Made by a program: the position numbers and the translations under genes. Source: Marivita geojedonensis (GTDB lineage: Bacteria > Pseudomonadota > Alphaproteobacteria > Rhodobacterales > Rhodobacteraceae). From it: a DNA stretch of 64,000 nt. The stretch is from positions 1 to 64,000 of the forward strand of contig NZ_JFKC01000005.1 in NCBI RefSeq assembly GCF_002115805.1. The letters are read 5' to 3'. The notes under the pieces are model-generated. The model made no database searches and was not told the origin of the DNA. It worked only from the letters and a program-made list of their open reading frames with translations. Below, one piece after another: positions 8,005-16,300 of the stretch. Within the stretch, counting starts at the first letter, position 1; each line of letters opens with the position of its first letter.

Positions 8005-9654
8005 ATGGCCGATACGGATGCTGACGATTCACGCCTCACATTCTCGCTTCGCGGGGCGTTCTCTGTCCGCGATGCATCGGGGCATGCGATTGACGGGTTT
8101 TCGCGACGTGGACAGGCGCTTCTTGCGTACCTGTCGTTGCAACCCGAGATGCGGGCCGAACGTACTAGAATAGCAGATCTGCTCTGGTCTGACCGTTCGG
8201 AAGAACAGGCTCGCGCGTCACTGCGGCAAGAATTGTCGGTCCTCCGACGCAATCTCCCTGAAGGCGTGCTCGAAGCCAATCGGCAGCAAGTATGGGTCAA
8301 CTCATCAATGGTCACCACCAAGGTCCAAGGACAGGGCGCATTCCTCGAAGGATTTGACCTGAACTCAGAAGGTTTCGAGGAGTGGCTACGGGAAACACGA
8401 CAAACCCTCGATGTTCAGTGCGACAACCCGTCAATTGCAGCCGCAACGAGCAGAACAAGAAACCGACCGAGCTTGGCGGTGCTGCCATTCGACGAAATTG
8501 GTGCAGTGGCTGGCGACATGTTCGCGGACGGGGTGGTCGAAGAGATCACGTCTGCGCTCGGACGGGTTCGAGAATTCCATGTCATTGCTCGGCAATCCGT
8601 TTTTGCTCTCCAAAGAGATCTGCTAAGCGTCCCTCAGATAGCCGAAATTCTTGGCGTGGATTACGTTGTCGAAGGGTCCGTCCAACGGGTCGGGGACCGA
8701 GTTCGGATTTCAGTGACACTGGCGGAGAGGGACGAGGGACGTACAGTATGGTCAGAACGTTTCGATGACCGGCTTGACGATCTGTTCGACCTTCAAGATC
8801 GGATAGCCGGCAGCGTCGCAGGTCGGATTCTGCCCTCGCTTCGGTCAGCCGAGATCGCGCGGGCCAGAACCACACCGCCTGAGAACCGAAGCGCCTACGA
8901 GTTGTTCCTGACCGCACTGCCGCAAATGTGGTCCCATCGAGAGGACAGCAACGTGCGCGCGCTGGAACTCTTTGACCGGGCCCTCTCAATTTCTGACGAC
9001 TACGGGCCAGCCCTTGCATTCAAAGCTTGGGCGCTTGCTCAACAGTCTTCGTACATCTGGTCGGACGACCCTCTTTCCGCGAAAGCTGAGGCTTTGACAC
9101 TTGCGCGCCGTGCGGCTCAATTCGTGGGTGACCACGTCCCATCAATGGTGGCGATCGGCGCGGCATTTGACCAGGCTTCGTCCGATCACGCGTTCAGCCG
9201 GTCGTTCCTTGATCGGGCACTTGCGCTTGACCCAAGCAGCGCCTGGGGCTGGATGAGAAAAGGGTGGAACCAAAGCTACTCAGGTCATAGTACGCAAGCT
9301 CTCGCAAGTTTTGATCACGCCGAGGCCCTTAGCCCACTCGATCCATTTCTTTTCAACATCGAGTTTGGTCGCGGCGCGACGTACATGCGCGAAGGTCGAT
9401 TTGAGGAGGCATTGGAGCGAATAATGCATGGTATGACGCTGGCCCCTGGGGTCGCGTGGGCCTACCGCTTCATTGCAGCCCTGAACATCTACCTCGGCCG
9501 ACAGGACGGCGCAAAGGAGGCATATGAAAAGCTCCTTGCCGCCTATCCTCAGATAACCGTGCAAAAACTGCGCGACTCTGTGCCTCCATCCGCCGTTGAA
9601 AACCGGCCAGAGTTCTACGATGCGATGCGACACGCAGGCATCCCTGAAGCATAG
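8005..9654 (+). CDS. Winged-helix (SARP-like) regulator with TolB-like and TPR regions
   Basis: A 549-residue cytosolic regulator. Residues 10-105 form an OmpR/SARP-type winged helix (RGQALLAYLSLQPEMRAERTRIADLLW is typical of this group). A TolB-like segment starts at SLAVLPF (156-162) and covers about 155-285, as in so-called adenylate-cyclase regulators that lack a cyclase domain. From about 290 to the end there are TPR-like helices (ALELFDRALSI, RALALDPSSAW, RFEEALERIMHG). No catalytic cyclase motif is present. It is divergent from the GMC dehydrogenase and probably regulates it. A decayed C-terminal copy lies at 1413-1625. Confidence 0.8.
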   Translation: MADTDADDSRLTFSLRGAFSVRDASGHAIDGFSRRGQALLAYLSLQPEMRAERTRIADLLWSDRSEEQARASLRQELSVLRRNLPEGVLEANRQQVWVNSSMVTTKVQGQGAFLEGFDLNSEGFEEWLRETRQTLDVQCDNPSIAAATSRTRNRPSLAVLPFDEIGAVAGDMFADGVVEEITSALGRVREFHVIARQSVFALQRDLLSVPQIAEILGVDYVVEGSVQRVGDRVRISVTLAERDEGRTVWSERFDDRLDDLFDLQDRIAGSVAGRILPSLRSAEIARARTTPPENRSAYELFLTALPQMWSHREDSNVRALELFDRALSISDDYGPALAFKAWALAQQSSYIWSDDPLSAKAEALTLARRAAQFVGDHVPSMVAIGAAFDQASSDHAFSRSFLDRALALDPSSAWGWMRKGWNQSYSGHSTQALASFDHAEALSPLDPFLFNIEFGRGATYMREGRFEEALERIMHGMTLAPGVAWAYRFIAALNIYLGRQDGAKEAYEKLLAAYPQITVQKLRDSVPPSAVENRPEFYDAMRHAGIPEA

Positions 9655-10277
9655 CTTCGGCGTTCATGACCCAAAACGGCCATTGGTTGTGTCGCAGCAA
9701 ACATCGGCTACAAACTCGAAGTAGCTTACTGAGCTTGATGTGCCATAAGGCCCATGATGTTCAGTGCCTGCTGCACTTCGCCCGGCGGCCTCTCGGTCCA
9801 CCCAATCTCGCGAACATAGTTGACCCATTTAGAGCCGACAATCTGACGAACTGAGGCAAATCACTGAGAGGAGCCAAAAAAAGCCCGCTTGCATTCGCCT
9901 CTATGGGCGCGCCTGTCGCGACCGGCCCTTACCAGCCATTCATCGTGCCAGACTGCGCCGCAGTGCAGCTTTACAAGACCGGACATTCGCTGCGGGTGCG
10001 AAATCAAACCATCAGCGAACTGGCAAAGTGCGGACATAGCCGGCCTTCATGCCGATCAGACTTAAAGCTGCCGCCGGCCTTTTCCGAACGTCTGCACCAC
10101 CTCCCAGATGATGCGACGCGACCCGTCAAGGCCGTCATTATTGCTGCACACGCGCGTTCTGTCCGGTATCGGACGGATTGGCCAACGGGTTAAAAGAGCA
10201 ATTCGTGTCTGATGTGAGCGTGCGTTTGATTCTTCTAATTGCGCCGCCGCGCCTGTATCCTGACCGCCGTGCAATGT
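9655..10277. repeat. Gene-free stretch with dispersed repeat copy C
   Basis: No supported gene between the regulator and the IS3-family element. At about 9900-10060 it holds a third degenerate copy of the intergenic repeat, with GCAGTGCAGCTTTACAAGAC followed by CGGACATTC and later GCGGACATAGCCGGCCTTC. The remainder up to the IS left end shows only short unconvincing frames. Confidence 0.5.
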
Positions 10278-10344
10278 TGGAATAGCCCCCTGAAAGTGGT
10301 CCACCAACTGGGATAGATTTGTCCCGCAAATTGGAGGATCAGCG

Positions 10345-10623
10345 ATGGCTGGGAAACGAGAGAAGCCGGAAGAGATTGTATCGAAGCTTCGTCAAGTTGA
10401 AGTGCTGCAAGGGCAAGGCGTGACGATTGCTGACGCGGTGCGCCAGATCGGCGTGACACAGCAGACCTATTATCGGTGGCGCAAGCTGTATGGTGGCATG
10501 GGGCGTGAGCAACTCAAACGTCTCAAGGAGCTTGAGAAGGAGAACCTGCGGCCTCGCCGTGCGGTCTCTGATTTAACCTTGGACAAGTTGATCCTGACGG
10601 AAGCCGCGAAGGGAAACTTCTAA
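10345..10623 (+). CDS. IS3-family transposase OrfA
   Basis: A 92-residue helix-turn-helix protein (KPEEIVSKLRQVEVLQGQGV then QTYYRWRKLYGG) followed by a leucine-zipper-like helix ending in LTLDKLILTEAAKGNF, the usual OrfA layout. It binds the IS ends and, after a -1 frameshift, supplies the N-terminus of the OrfAB transposase. A good ribosome site (TTGGAGGATCAGCG) precedes the ATG. The C-terminal ENLRPRRAVSDL is close to the family form. Confidence 0.9.
   Translation: MAGKREKPEEIVSKLRQVEVLQGQGVTIADAVRQIGVTQQTYYRWRKLYGGMGREQLKRLKELEKENLRPRRAVSDLTLDKLILTEAAKGNF
10611..10617 (+). promoter_or_regulatory. Probable -1 frameshift site (G GGA AAC)
   Basis: The heptamer GGGAAAC fits the X XXY YYZ rule in the OrfA frame (GGA AAC codons) and sits just before the OrfA stop at 10621-10623. 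Slipping back one base continues as GGG AAA CTT CTA AGC CCT, which opens into the OrfB frame and yields a typical SPSRRRKCIDHVRREL junction. IS3-family elements are known to make transposase this way. Confidence 0.65.
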
Positions 10624-10655
10624 GCCCTTCGCGTCGTCGTAAGTGCATCGACCAT

Positions 10656-11471
10656 GTGCGGCGGGAGCTTAGCGTATCTGAGCGCTGCGCCTGCCGCACA
10701 CTCGGCCAACACCGGTCCACGCAGCGTAAGGTTCCGCAGAGCCGTGCAGATGAAGACCAGCTGACCAACGACATCATGGAACTGACGCGTCTTTACGGGC
10801 GATACGGGTATCGCATGGTCACCGGTCTGCTGAACAACGCGGGCTGGCATGTGAACCATAAACGGGTCGAACGCATTTGGCGGCGAGAAGGGCTAAAGGT
10901 CCCACAGAAACAACAGAAGAAAGGACGGCTCTGGCTGAATGACGGCTCCTGCGTCCGCCTGAGGCCGGAACGGCCCAACCATGTTTGGTCCTACGACTTC
11001 GTTCAGGATCGTACGCACGATGGTCGTGTCTACCGCACGCTCAATATTATCGACGAATACACCAGGGAGGCGCTGATGATCCGCGTCGATCGCAAGCTAA
11101 ACTCAACTGACGTTCTGGATGCGCTGACGGACCTGTTCATCCTGCACGGTCCGCCAGAATACATCAGATCCGACAACGGCCCCGAGTTTATAGCCAAAAA
11201 GGTACGGGATTGGATCGCGGCTGTTGGTGCCAAGACCGCCTATATCGAGCCGGGAAGCCCTTGGGAGAACGGATACTGCGAAAGCTTTAATGCCCGGTTC
11301 CGAGATGAGCTTCTAAACGGCGAAATCTTCTACAGCTTGCGCGAAGCCAAAATCCTGATCGAACAATGGCGCGTCCACTACAACACCGTCAGGCCCCACA
11401 GCGCCCTGGGATACAGACCGCCCGCGCCAGAAAGCATCGTTCCGATGGACCAGAGACCGACGATGCACTAA
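10656..11471 (+). CDS. IS3-family transposase OrfB (DDE integrase)
   Basis: A 271-residue catalytic subunit counted from the first ATG; the open frame extends upstream to the frameshift site and the true product is probably the OrfAB fusion. An HTH_21-like region (LYGRYGYRMVTGLLNNAGW) precedes the rve integrase core. DDE residues are visible in VWSYDFVQD, IRSDNGPEF and ENGYCESFNARFRDE. The C-terminus YNTVRPHSALGYRPPAPE is diagnostic of the IS407/IS3 group. No frameshift or stop interrupts the domain. Confidence 0.9.
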   Translation: MRRELSVSERCACRTLGQHRSTQRKVPQSRADEDQLTNDIMELTRLYGRYGYRMVTGLLNNAGWHVNHKRVERIWRREGLKVPQKQQKKGRLWLNDGSCVRLRPERPNHVWSYDFVQDRTHDGRVYRTLNIIDEYTREALMIRVDRKLNSTDVLDALTDLFILHGPPEYIRSDNGPEFIAKKVRDWIAAVGAKTAYIEPGSPWENGYCESFNARFRDELLNGEIFYSLREAKILIEQWRVHYNTVRPHSALGYRPPAPESIVPMDQRPTMH

Positions 11472-11561
11472 CAATTAAACCGGACCACTCGATGGGGGCA
11501 GACCAATACCCGGGAGCAAATCCAGGATCGTGTGCCAGTCCCTCTTTCTCAGAGCAGAGAC

Positions 11562-11921
11562 CTATATTCGACACTTGCCGGTTTTGTCCTCAATCGGCGC
11601 ATCTTGCTGCGGAAATTCAAACCCGATGTCCTCAAAGTCAATAAAAAAGCCGCCGTTTGCCCAGGCCCAGGTCCCGTAGCCGAAGAACGGACTGTAGGTC
11701 TTGCAGTCGGCCATCATCAAAAACTCATCATGGTCCCGCACAATCTCGGTGCTGGCCCCAACGCCAATGAAACGCGCCTTTGGGTAGAGGGATCGCAGCG
11801 ATGTAAGATCAGCTTCAACCGAAACAGAATACTCATCACCGTTGCTAGAAATCCGGGTGTCGCCGGCGAAAACTGGTGCCGCCGTTACAAGAGCCGCTGC
11901 AAGAAACGTCACTATTCTCAT
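11562..11921 (-). CDS. Small exported protein sharing a C-terminal signature with 15506-16300
   Basis: A 119-residue protein with a clear signal peptide (RIVTFLAAALVTAAPVFAG, cleavage after AFA near residue 19), so it is periplasmic or secreted. The last 50 residues, ADC..., WAWANGGFFIDFEDIGF, DAPIEDKTGKCRI, closely match the end of the 264-residue protein at 15506-16300. Two cysteines flank this module and could form a disulfide. The ribosome site is AGAGGGAA. It lies immediately beyond the right end of the IS3-family element. I do not recognise the family; the conserved C-terminus suggests a real domain. Confidence 0.7.
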   Translation of the reverse strand: MRIVTFLAAALVTAAPVFAGDTRISSNGDEYSVSVEADLTSLRSLYPKARFIGVGASTEIVRDHDEFLMMADCKTYSPFFGYGTWAWANGGFFIDFEDIGFEFPQQDAPIEDKTGKCRI

Positions 11922-12224
11922 CGAACAATTCCCTCTTAGACACCGTTAAGCACTATAAGAGCCGCCGCGCCCTTTGTCGATCTCGCTCCGGTTTCCAATG
12001 CGTCGTCCTGCATCTTCTTCTTCAGCGACTTGCGTTATGATGCGGAGAAGCAAGGTCCGCGAAGGCGCTTCAGGCCGAAAGCTTCGCACGCGGACAGATT
12101 TCCAACAACATAGACTTGTGAGCCCTCGATCCTCTAAGGTGCAAGCACCGGGGGGGGTGGCGAGCAAATGGCGTGCGGTCCAGTCTACTGCCACAACAGA
12201 CGTTTTTGAAGAAGTGAGGGACCC

Positions 12225-12632
12225 GTGTATTGCTGGCTCCGAAACTTGGGAGCGGTTAGTTTGGGAATTGCATCTAAGGTAGGCTTACTTTCGGCAACCG
12301 TCATTTGGGCAAATGCTGGATGGGCGGCAGATCACTCTGCGCTCTATGGGATATGGTCCTTGCCCGGCGACAGTTGCGATGTGAATAATCCGGGCGAAAG
12401 CATCATGCTCGTCGAAGAGAAGAACATCAGGTTTCTGGAAGTTGATTGCGATATTCTGGGCACCGCCGAGCAAGTGTCGGCAGACGGATATCGGTTCAAC
12501 CTGACCTGTTCCGGCATCGATAGTGGGCCATGGGAGTCTGTTCTCGTGCTGGAAGGCCGGCCCGGCAATATGCTGCTTGAGACCTTTGAGGGCGATGAAA
12601 CTTCCCAACGCCTGCAGCTGTGTCCGCATTGA
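12225..12632 (+). CDS. Small exported protein of unknown function
   Basis: A 135-residue frame beginning with GTG. Residues 1-35 are a signal peptide (LGIASKVGLLSATVIWANAGWA). The mature part reads GIWSLPGDSCD...DCDILGT...LTCSGIDSGPW...LCPH, with four cysteines and alternating beta-type sequence, suggesting a small disulfide-bonded beta-barrel. The start is uncertain because the GTG has only a weak GAGGGA ribosome site. It is the first of three plus-strand exported proteins in a row. Function unknown. Confidence 0.6.
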   Translation: MYCWLRNLGAVSLGIASKVGLLSATVIWANAGWAADHSALYGIWSLPGDSCDVNNPGESIMLVEEKNIRFLEVDCDILGTAEQVSADGYRFNLTCSGIDSGPWESVLVLEGRPGNMLLETFEGDETSQRLQLCPH

Positions 12633-12701
12633 TCCACAAACCGGGATGGCTGACCGATCCGGCGCTTGGCAAACCTGCGCAAAGAAGAGGAGGAGGACAA
12701 A

Positions 12702-13145
12702 ATGTTCTTCAAAAAGACAACTGCGAACATGGCCTGTCTAGCGGCATGTGTTTCCATTGCGAGCATGGCGCATGCCGACACATGGTGGGAAGTGGGCGAC
12801 CAGACCCTCTATTTTGAAGATGCCAAGGACGGCATGGGGGTATTCGTCTATCTTACGCCGGCCAATGTTGCCAATCCAAACTTCAAGCTGTTCTTGGATG
12901 AGATGGAAGAGGTCTATTACGGGCGTCAGGACTTCGGCCCCGCCACCTATACAGGATATATGGCCAACTATGCCGCTGAACAGGATTGCGGGCCGACGCG
13001 CTATGATGCCTACGGAGAGCCCTATTCGAACTGGAGCACGGCCCGGATGACGTTCGGTGCGGACTGGCGGTATTTCACCCTGACCCTCGATGACTGTGGC
13101 AAGGGTCAATACGTGGAAACCCTTGATGGGACGCCGGGAAAGTGA
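12702..13145 (+). CDS. Exported protein of unknown function
   Basis: A 147-residue protein starting MFFKKTTANMACLAACVSIASMAHA, a standard signal peptide. The ATG at 12702 is preceded by AGGAGGAGGACAA, so it is preferred over an upstream in-frame ATG at 12666. The mature region is rich in aromatic and acidic residues (TWWEVGDQTLYFED, MEEVYYGRQDF) and has two cysteines. It lies 69 bp after the previous exported gene and 58 bp before a lipoprotein gene on the same strand, so a small operon is likely. No family recognised. Confidence 0.7.
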   Translation: MFFKKTTANMACLAACVSIASMAHADTWWEVGDQTLYFEDAKDGMGVFVYLTPANVANPNFKLFLDEMEEVYYGRQDFGPATYTGYMANYAAEQDCGPTRYDAYGEPYSNWSTARMTFGADWRYFTLTLDDCGKGQYVETLDGTPGK

Positions 13146-13203
13146 GGCTGTTGCACTCGTTAAACGGCGCGGGCGCAAAGTTTCCGTTCCGGACAGGACC
13201 ATA

Positions 13204-13779
13204 ATGGGACGGCTGGCTGATCTGACCCGTAGGCTGTCTTCAAGACGTGGTATCGCAAGTCTGACCGGGGCGTTGGGGGCGGCTGTCGTCGTTTCGGGCT
13301 GTGTCTTCGACAAGCTCAAGACGCAGGACTATGCTGGGTTTGAGACTTACAAATTCTGGCAAACGCCCGGCCTTGGGTTTTGCAGCGATCCGGAACAGGT
13401 GTTTTCGGCCGGGCTGACGCGCGGGTTAGAGGGCGGGATGCGTTTTTCGCACTCCAATCTTGTCTTGGTAAGCGACGACCCAAGCCAATGCGACAACGGC
13501 ATCAGCGGGGAATTGGGGTGCTATGAGCCCGAGGCACAGCCTGACCGGCAGCTGACCCGACAGGAGGCCACGCGCGTGTCGGAGGTTTTTGCCAAGGTCG
13601 ACTATTTCAAACGACCCGACCCCATTTGCAAAGATCTGGCCATCGACCCCTGCGTGATCGAACGTCATGCCTGGGACGGCGATGAATACAGCGACTACCT
13701 CTGCGGCGCGGACCGGTTAAGCGACGATGAAAGCAGCGAGATACACAAACTTCTGTCCGATCTGAAGTCTGGAAGCTGA
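13204..13779 (+). CDS. Putative lipoprotein
   Basis: A 191-residue protein whose N-terminus (RRLSSRRGIASLTGALGAAVVVSGC) is a lipoprotein signal with lipobox VVSGC. The mature part has seven further cysteines (FCSDP, SQCDNG, LGCYEP, PICKDL, DPCVIE, LCGAD), suggesting an outer or periplasmic face stabilised by disulfides. The start at 13204 places the basic stretch and hydrophobic core correctly; an upstream extension would overlap the previous gene. Third gene of the presumed plus-strand operon. No family recognised. Confidence 0.65.
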   Translation: MGRLADLTRRLSSRRGIASLTGALGAAVVVSGCVFDKLKTQDYAGFETYKFWQTPGLGFCSDPEQVFSAGLTRGLEGGMRFSHSNLVLVSDDPSQCDNGISGELGCYEPEAQPDRQLTRQEATRVSEVFAKVDYFKRPDPICKDLAIDPCVIERHAWDGDEYSDYLCGADRLSDDESSEIHKLLSDLKSGS

Positions 13780-13789
13780 GCTTGCCCAG

Positions 13790-14191
13790 TTAATGCACCT
13801 GACATGTTGCGGGTGTGGCGAACATTCCGACAACCATCACATTCGCAGTGCCCGACTGCGTATCAATGGTAATGGCAACGTCCACCTTCGATGTTGGGTC
13901 GGCTTCATTTTCCAGGGCAGTTCCGAAAAAGGACACAACAGGTCCGGCGTTGAGTGTGGCGCTCGCCAGACCTGTCCAGCAACCGGAATACGCGCACCAG
14001 CTGATATCTTTCTGATTCACTCTGATATCCATCGGGGTGTGGTCCGGGCTGGCGGTACACACGCCATCCGAACAGCTGATTTCGAACTCAGTGTTGCGGC
14101 AGTTCCATGTCTCGTCTGCATCACCCGCGAAGGCAGGGCCAGCGCCCATGAGAGACAGGGGCAAGATCAGATAAAATTTTGAACAACGCAT
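13790..14191 (-). CDS. Small exported protein of unknown function
   Basis: A 133-residue protein starting MRCSKFYLILPLSLMGAGPAFAG, a signal peptide with AFA cleavage. The start at 14191 is set by AAGGAACCAC just upstream; the frame runs on further without a ribosome site. The mature protein has paired cysteines (TWNCRNTEFEISCSDGVCTA, WCAYSGCW) and ends in TCQVH. It converges on the lipoprotein gene with a 10-bp gap. Function unknown. Confidence 0.65.
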   Translation of the reverse strand: MRCSKFYLILPLSLMGAGPAFAGDADETWNCRNTEFEISCSDGVCTASPDHTPMDIRVNQKDISWCAYSGCWTGLASATLNAGPVVSFFGTALENEADPTSKVDVAITIDTQSGTANVMVVGMFATPATCQVH

Positions 14192-14339
14192 GTGGTTCCT
14201 TCCTGTGTTGATGTCGTCGTTTTGCGGCTGCTCGCTGTCACCGCTTGGCTTGAGGCACCCAATGCCATACGCAGGCGTTTTTGCTTGTCTGCTCACCCTT
14301 TGCGGGCCGTGCGTTCAATCCTCAGATATGTGCGCAGGA

Positions 14340-14762
14340 TCAAATGTAAATAAGCGCAGCGATCAGCGCCGGAACGCCCAGTGCAATGCAGAAGGCCGCC
14401 AGGCCGTACCCGACGACGCCTGAATCACGCACGACATCCGGCTCGTTCGGATCAACCAGCATCACCTTCTGAGCCCCAAGTTCAGGGCGTGTGGGAGTCA
14501 TATCAAACGCGCGCGCCTGCACCATTTCGCCAGCCGCCGGCCTGTATTCGTAGACCGGCAGATAATCGGTTTGGGGGACGCCATCTTCAAAGGTCTCGTG
14601 TATGCCAATATCGACCACCGTCATGGAGACCCGTTTGGCGTTACCCATGAACCGGCGCGTTTTGACGAACATCCAGATGCCGACGGCGATAAAGCCCGCT
14701 GGAATGCCAAAACCTATCAGGTTGGCAACCGCATTCAACCAGTGTGGAACATCTTCGCCCAT
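14340..14762 (-). CDS. DUF3592-like two-helix membrane protein
   Basis: A 140-residue inner-membrane protein with a helix at about 10-32 (LIGFGIPAGFIAVGIWMFV), a periplasmic or cytosolic beta-rich loop (VSMTVVDIGIHETFEDG..YLPVYEYRPAAGEMVQA, near 45-105) and a second helix at about 115-139. This arrangement matches the DUF3592 type, whose role is unknown. GGAGGAGGCGCG precedes the ATG. Confidence 0.7.
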   Translation of the reverse strand: MGEDVPHWLNAVANLIGFGIPAGFIAVGIWMFVKTRRFMGNAKRVSMTVVDIGIHETFEDGVPQTDYLPVYEYRPAAGEMVQARAFDMTPTRPELGAQKVMLVDPNEPDVVRDSGVVGYGLAAFCIALGVPALIAALIYI

Positions 14763-14959
14763 CGCGCCTCCTCCGTACCGTTGCCTAGCACGTGTTCTGA
14801 TGTCCTGTCATCGGTATGTGGCGACAACATACCGAGTTGACGGATCCAGCCTCGCGACAGAAACTAGAGAGGCGACCTTGGCGGGCAAAAGGAACTCAGC
14901 GCAATCGCGGACCTTTACGTGCCAGTTATGAGCTGGCGAATGCTCCCCCGCCTGAACAG

Positions 14960-15298
14960 TCAGTCACACTGCTCGTACGAGTTTGGCCCGCAGATACGCC
15001 CATCAACCCAGGTCGCGCCGACAAGGGCCACAAGCCTAAAGACCACGGTCTCGAAACCAAGAGCGCCAGTCAGGTTTACGTGAGCAAGTGTGGAATCGAT
15101 AAATTCTGCGCCGGACAGGTTCGCGCGTCGCAGGTCTTAATACAAAAAACCAAATGGGTCATGGTGGGCGACGACAGTACAGCCACTCCAATCAACACCC
15201 GGGCCGGGCGGGTCATCAGACGCGGCCTCAGCCGTCGATGTCATGGCGAAAGACAAACCCAGCGCCAGACAGGTGGCACGGATACTTTGACGGATCAC
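14960..15298 (-). pseudogene. Exported pentapeptide-repeat protein with internal stop codon
   Basis: Reading from GTG at 15298, the frame gives a signal peptide (TCLALGLSFAMTSTAEA), then PGVDWSGC, then a TAA at 15137-15139 (codon 54). The same frame continues with DLRRANLSGAEFIDSTLAHVNLTGA and the typical C-terminus GATWVDGRICGPNSYEQCD to a stop at 14960. A(N/D)LxG pentapeptides fold as a right-handed beta-helix. Because both halves keep one frame and only a single nonsense codon separates them, this is probably a recently broken gene. A sequencing error or readthrough cannot be excluded. No good ribosome site precedes the GTG. Confidence 0.6.
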
Positions 15299-15505
15299 TG
15301 TGTGGACAGACAACCCCCCTCAGTTGCGCGCGCCGTCCGTCCGGTCATGCATTTGGGGGAGAGTAGCGAGGCTTTGTGGAAATTGATACGGGCTTGCCCA
15401 GAGTCAACGCCTCGCTGCCGTTCTAACACGAAGTCAGGGAAGCTGTAGACGAACGCCGCCCAAGAATGCGAGAGTGAGGAAGCGCCCTCGGATCAGGAGC
15501 CCCGA

Positions 15506-16300
15506 ATGAGTCATTCCATCAAGACCTTGGCAACTGGCGCATGCTTGTCCGCCTTTTGCCTCGTGCCGGCCTATGCCGACGGCGTAGACGAGATGTTCAC
15601 CGCCGATGGGCACTTTCTGGGCGAACTGGAAATCGTCGGCGATGTCGTGTTGCCATCCGGGGAAGAGATGACACTCTTCGAGATGCGTGACCAGCACCTC
15701 AAGATCTACGTTCATCCCGACGCGGCCTATGTGACGATGGATCCGAACAATCCGATCTTCACACAGCAAACGCCTTTCTACGGGAAGTGGATGAGTACGG
15801 CCTCCCCCGATTACCTGGATTATCCCGTCTGCAAATGGAACATGACCGACGAGAACGGCGAGATCCAGACCGTGCATGGCAGCATCCACTGGTGGAATAC
15901 CGGCATTGGCTCAGACGGCTACAGCCTTGCCTTCAACCTCGACTTTTCAACCTGCGACGATCTTCCGTCGCCATGGGCATATAGTCGCGCCGGTCTTGAA
16001 TTGGCGGGGCTGGGCGGGGTGCCCCATAATGATATCCCACCACAGGATGAATACAGCATCGCGGAGGCCAACGGCGAGACCTTTTGGGTGTTGCTCACTG
16101 ATGCCGGGGCACAGCTGACCTCCGATAACGGGTCAGAGCAGTTCGATATGAGCGCGGATTGCTCCGCCTCAAGCGCCAAGCGCGGCATTGGCAACTGGGG
16201 ATGGGCCAATGGCGGGTTCTTCGTTGATTTCAACTCGGCCAGTTTTTCCTTCCCGCGCATGGATGCACCGGTGGAAGACGGGGGCCGCTGCCGACTGTAA
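15506..16300 (+). CDS. Exported protein, larger member of the WANGGFF/CRL family
   Basis: A 264-residue protein with a signal peptide (SIKTLATGACLSAFCLVPAYAD). Residues 25-200 are a beta-rich unknown region with several Trp and Cys. Residues 215-264 (ADCSASSAKRGIGNWGWANG.., DAPVEDGGRCRL) repeat the C-terminal module of the protein at 11562-11921. The ribosome site is CAGGAGCCCCGA. The shared tail suggests a common domain, perhaps an anchoring or assembly signal. It closes the group of exported proteins. No known family recognised. Confidence 0.7.
   Translation: MSHSIKTLATGACLSAFCLVPAYADGVDEMFTADGHFLGELEIVGDVVLPSGEEMTLFEMRDQHLKIYVHPDAAYVTMDPNNPIFTQQTPFYGKWMSTASPDYLDYPVCKWNMTDENGEIQTVHGSIHWWNTGIGSDGYSLAFNLDFSTCDDLPSPWAYSRAGLELAGLGGVPHNDIPPQDEYSIAEANGETFWVLLTDAGAQLTSDNGSEQFDMSADCSASSAKRGIGNWGWANGGFFVDFNSASFSFPRMDAPVEDGGRCRL

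Larger units (their letters stand above)
10278..11505 (+). mobile_element. IS3-family (IS407-like) insertion sequence
   Basis: A complete two-ORF IS3-type element. The ends carry imperfect inverted repeats: GCCCCC-4nt-AGTGGTCC at 10285-10302 on the left and the reverse complement at 11482-11499 on the right, with weaker similarity extending to TGG at both tips. I set the borders at the outer TGG, so they are uncertain by several bases. No clear target duplication is seen in the immediate flanks, which suggests later sequence change or mis-set borders. Both transposase frames look intact, with a slippery heptamer between them, so the element may still be active. Confidence 0.8.

Noticed and set aside
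10062-10307. 81-residue minus-strand frame cut by the IS3-family left end
   Set aside because: It ends in a peptide with no family resemblance, has no continuation on the other side of the element, and overlaps the terminal inverted repeat.
14816-15448. 210-residue plus-strand open frame
   Set aside because: No ribosome site and no protein-like pattern. The opposite strand encodes a recognisable pentapeptide-repeat protein, broken by one stop.
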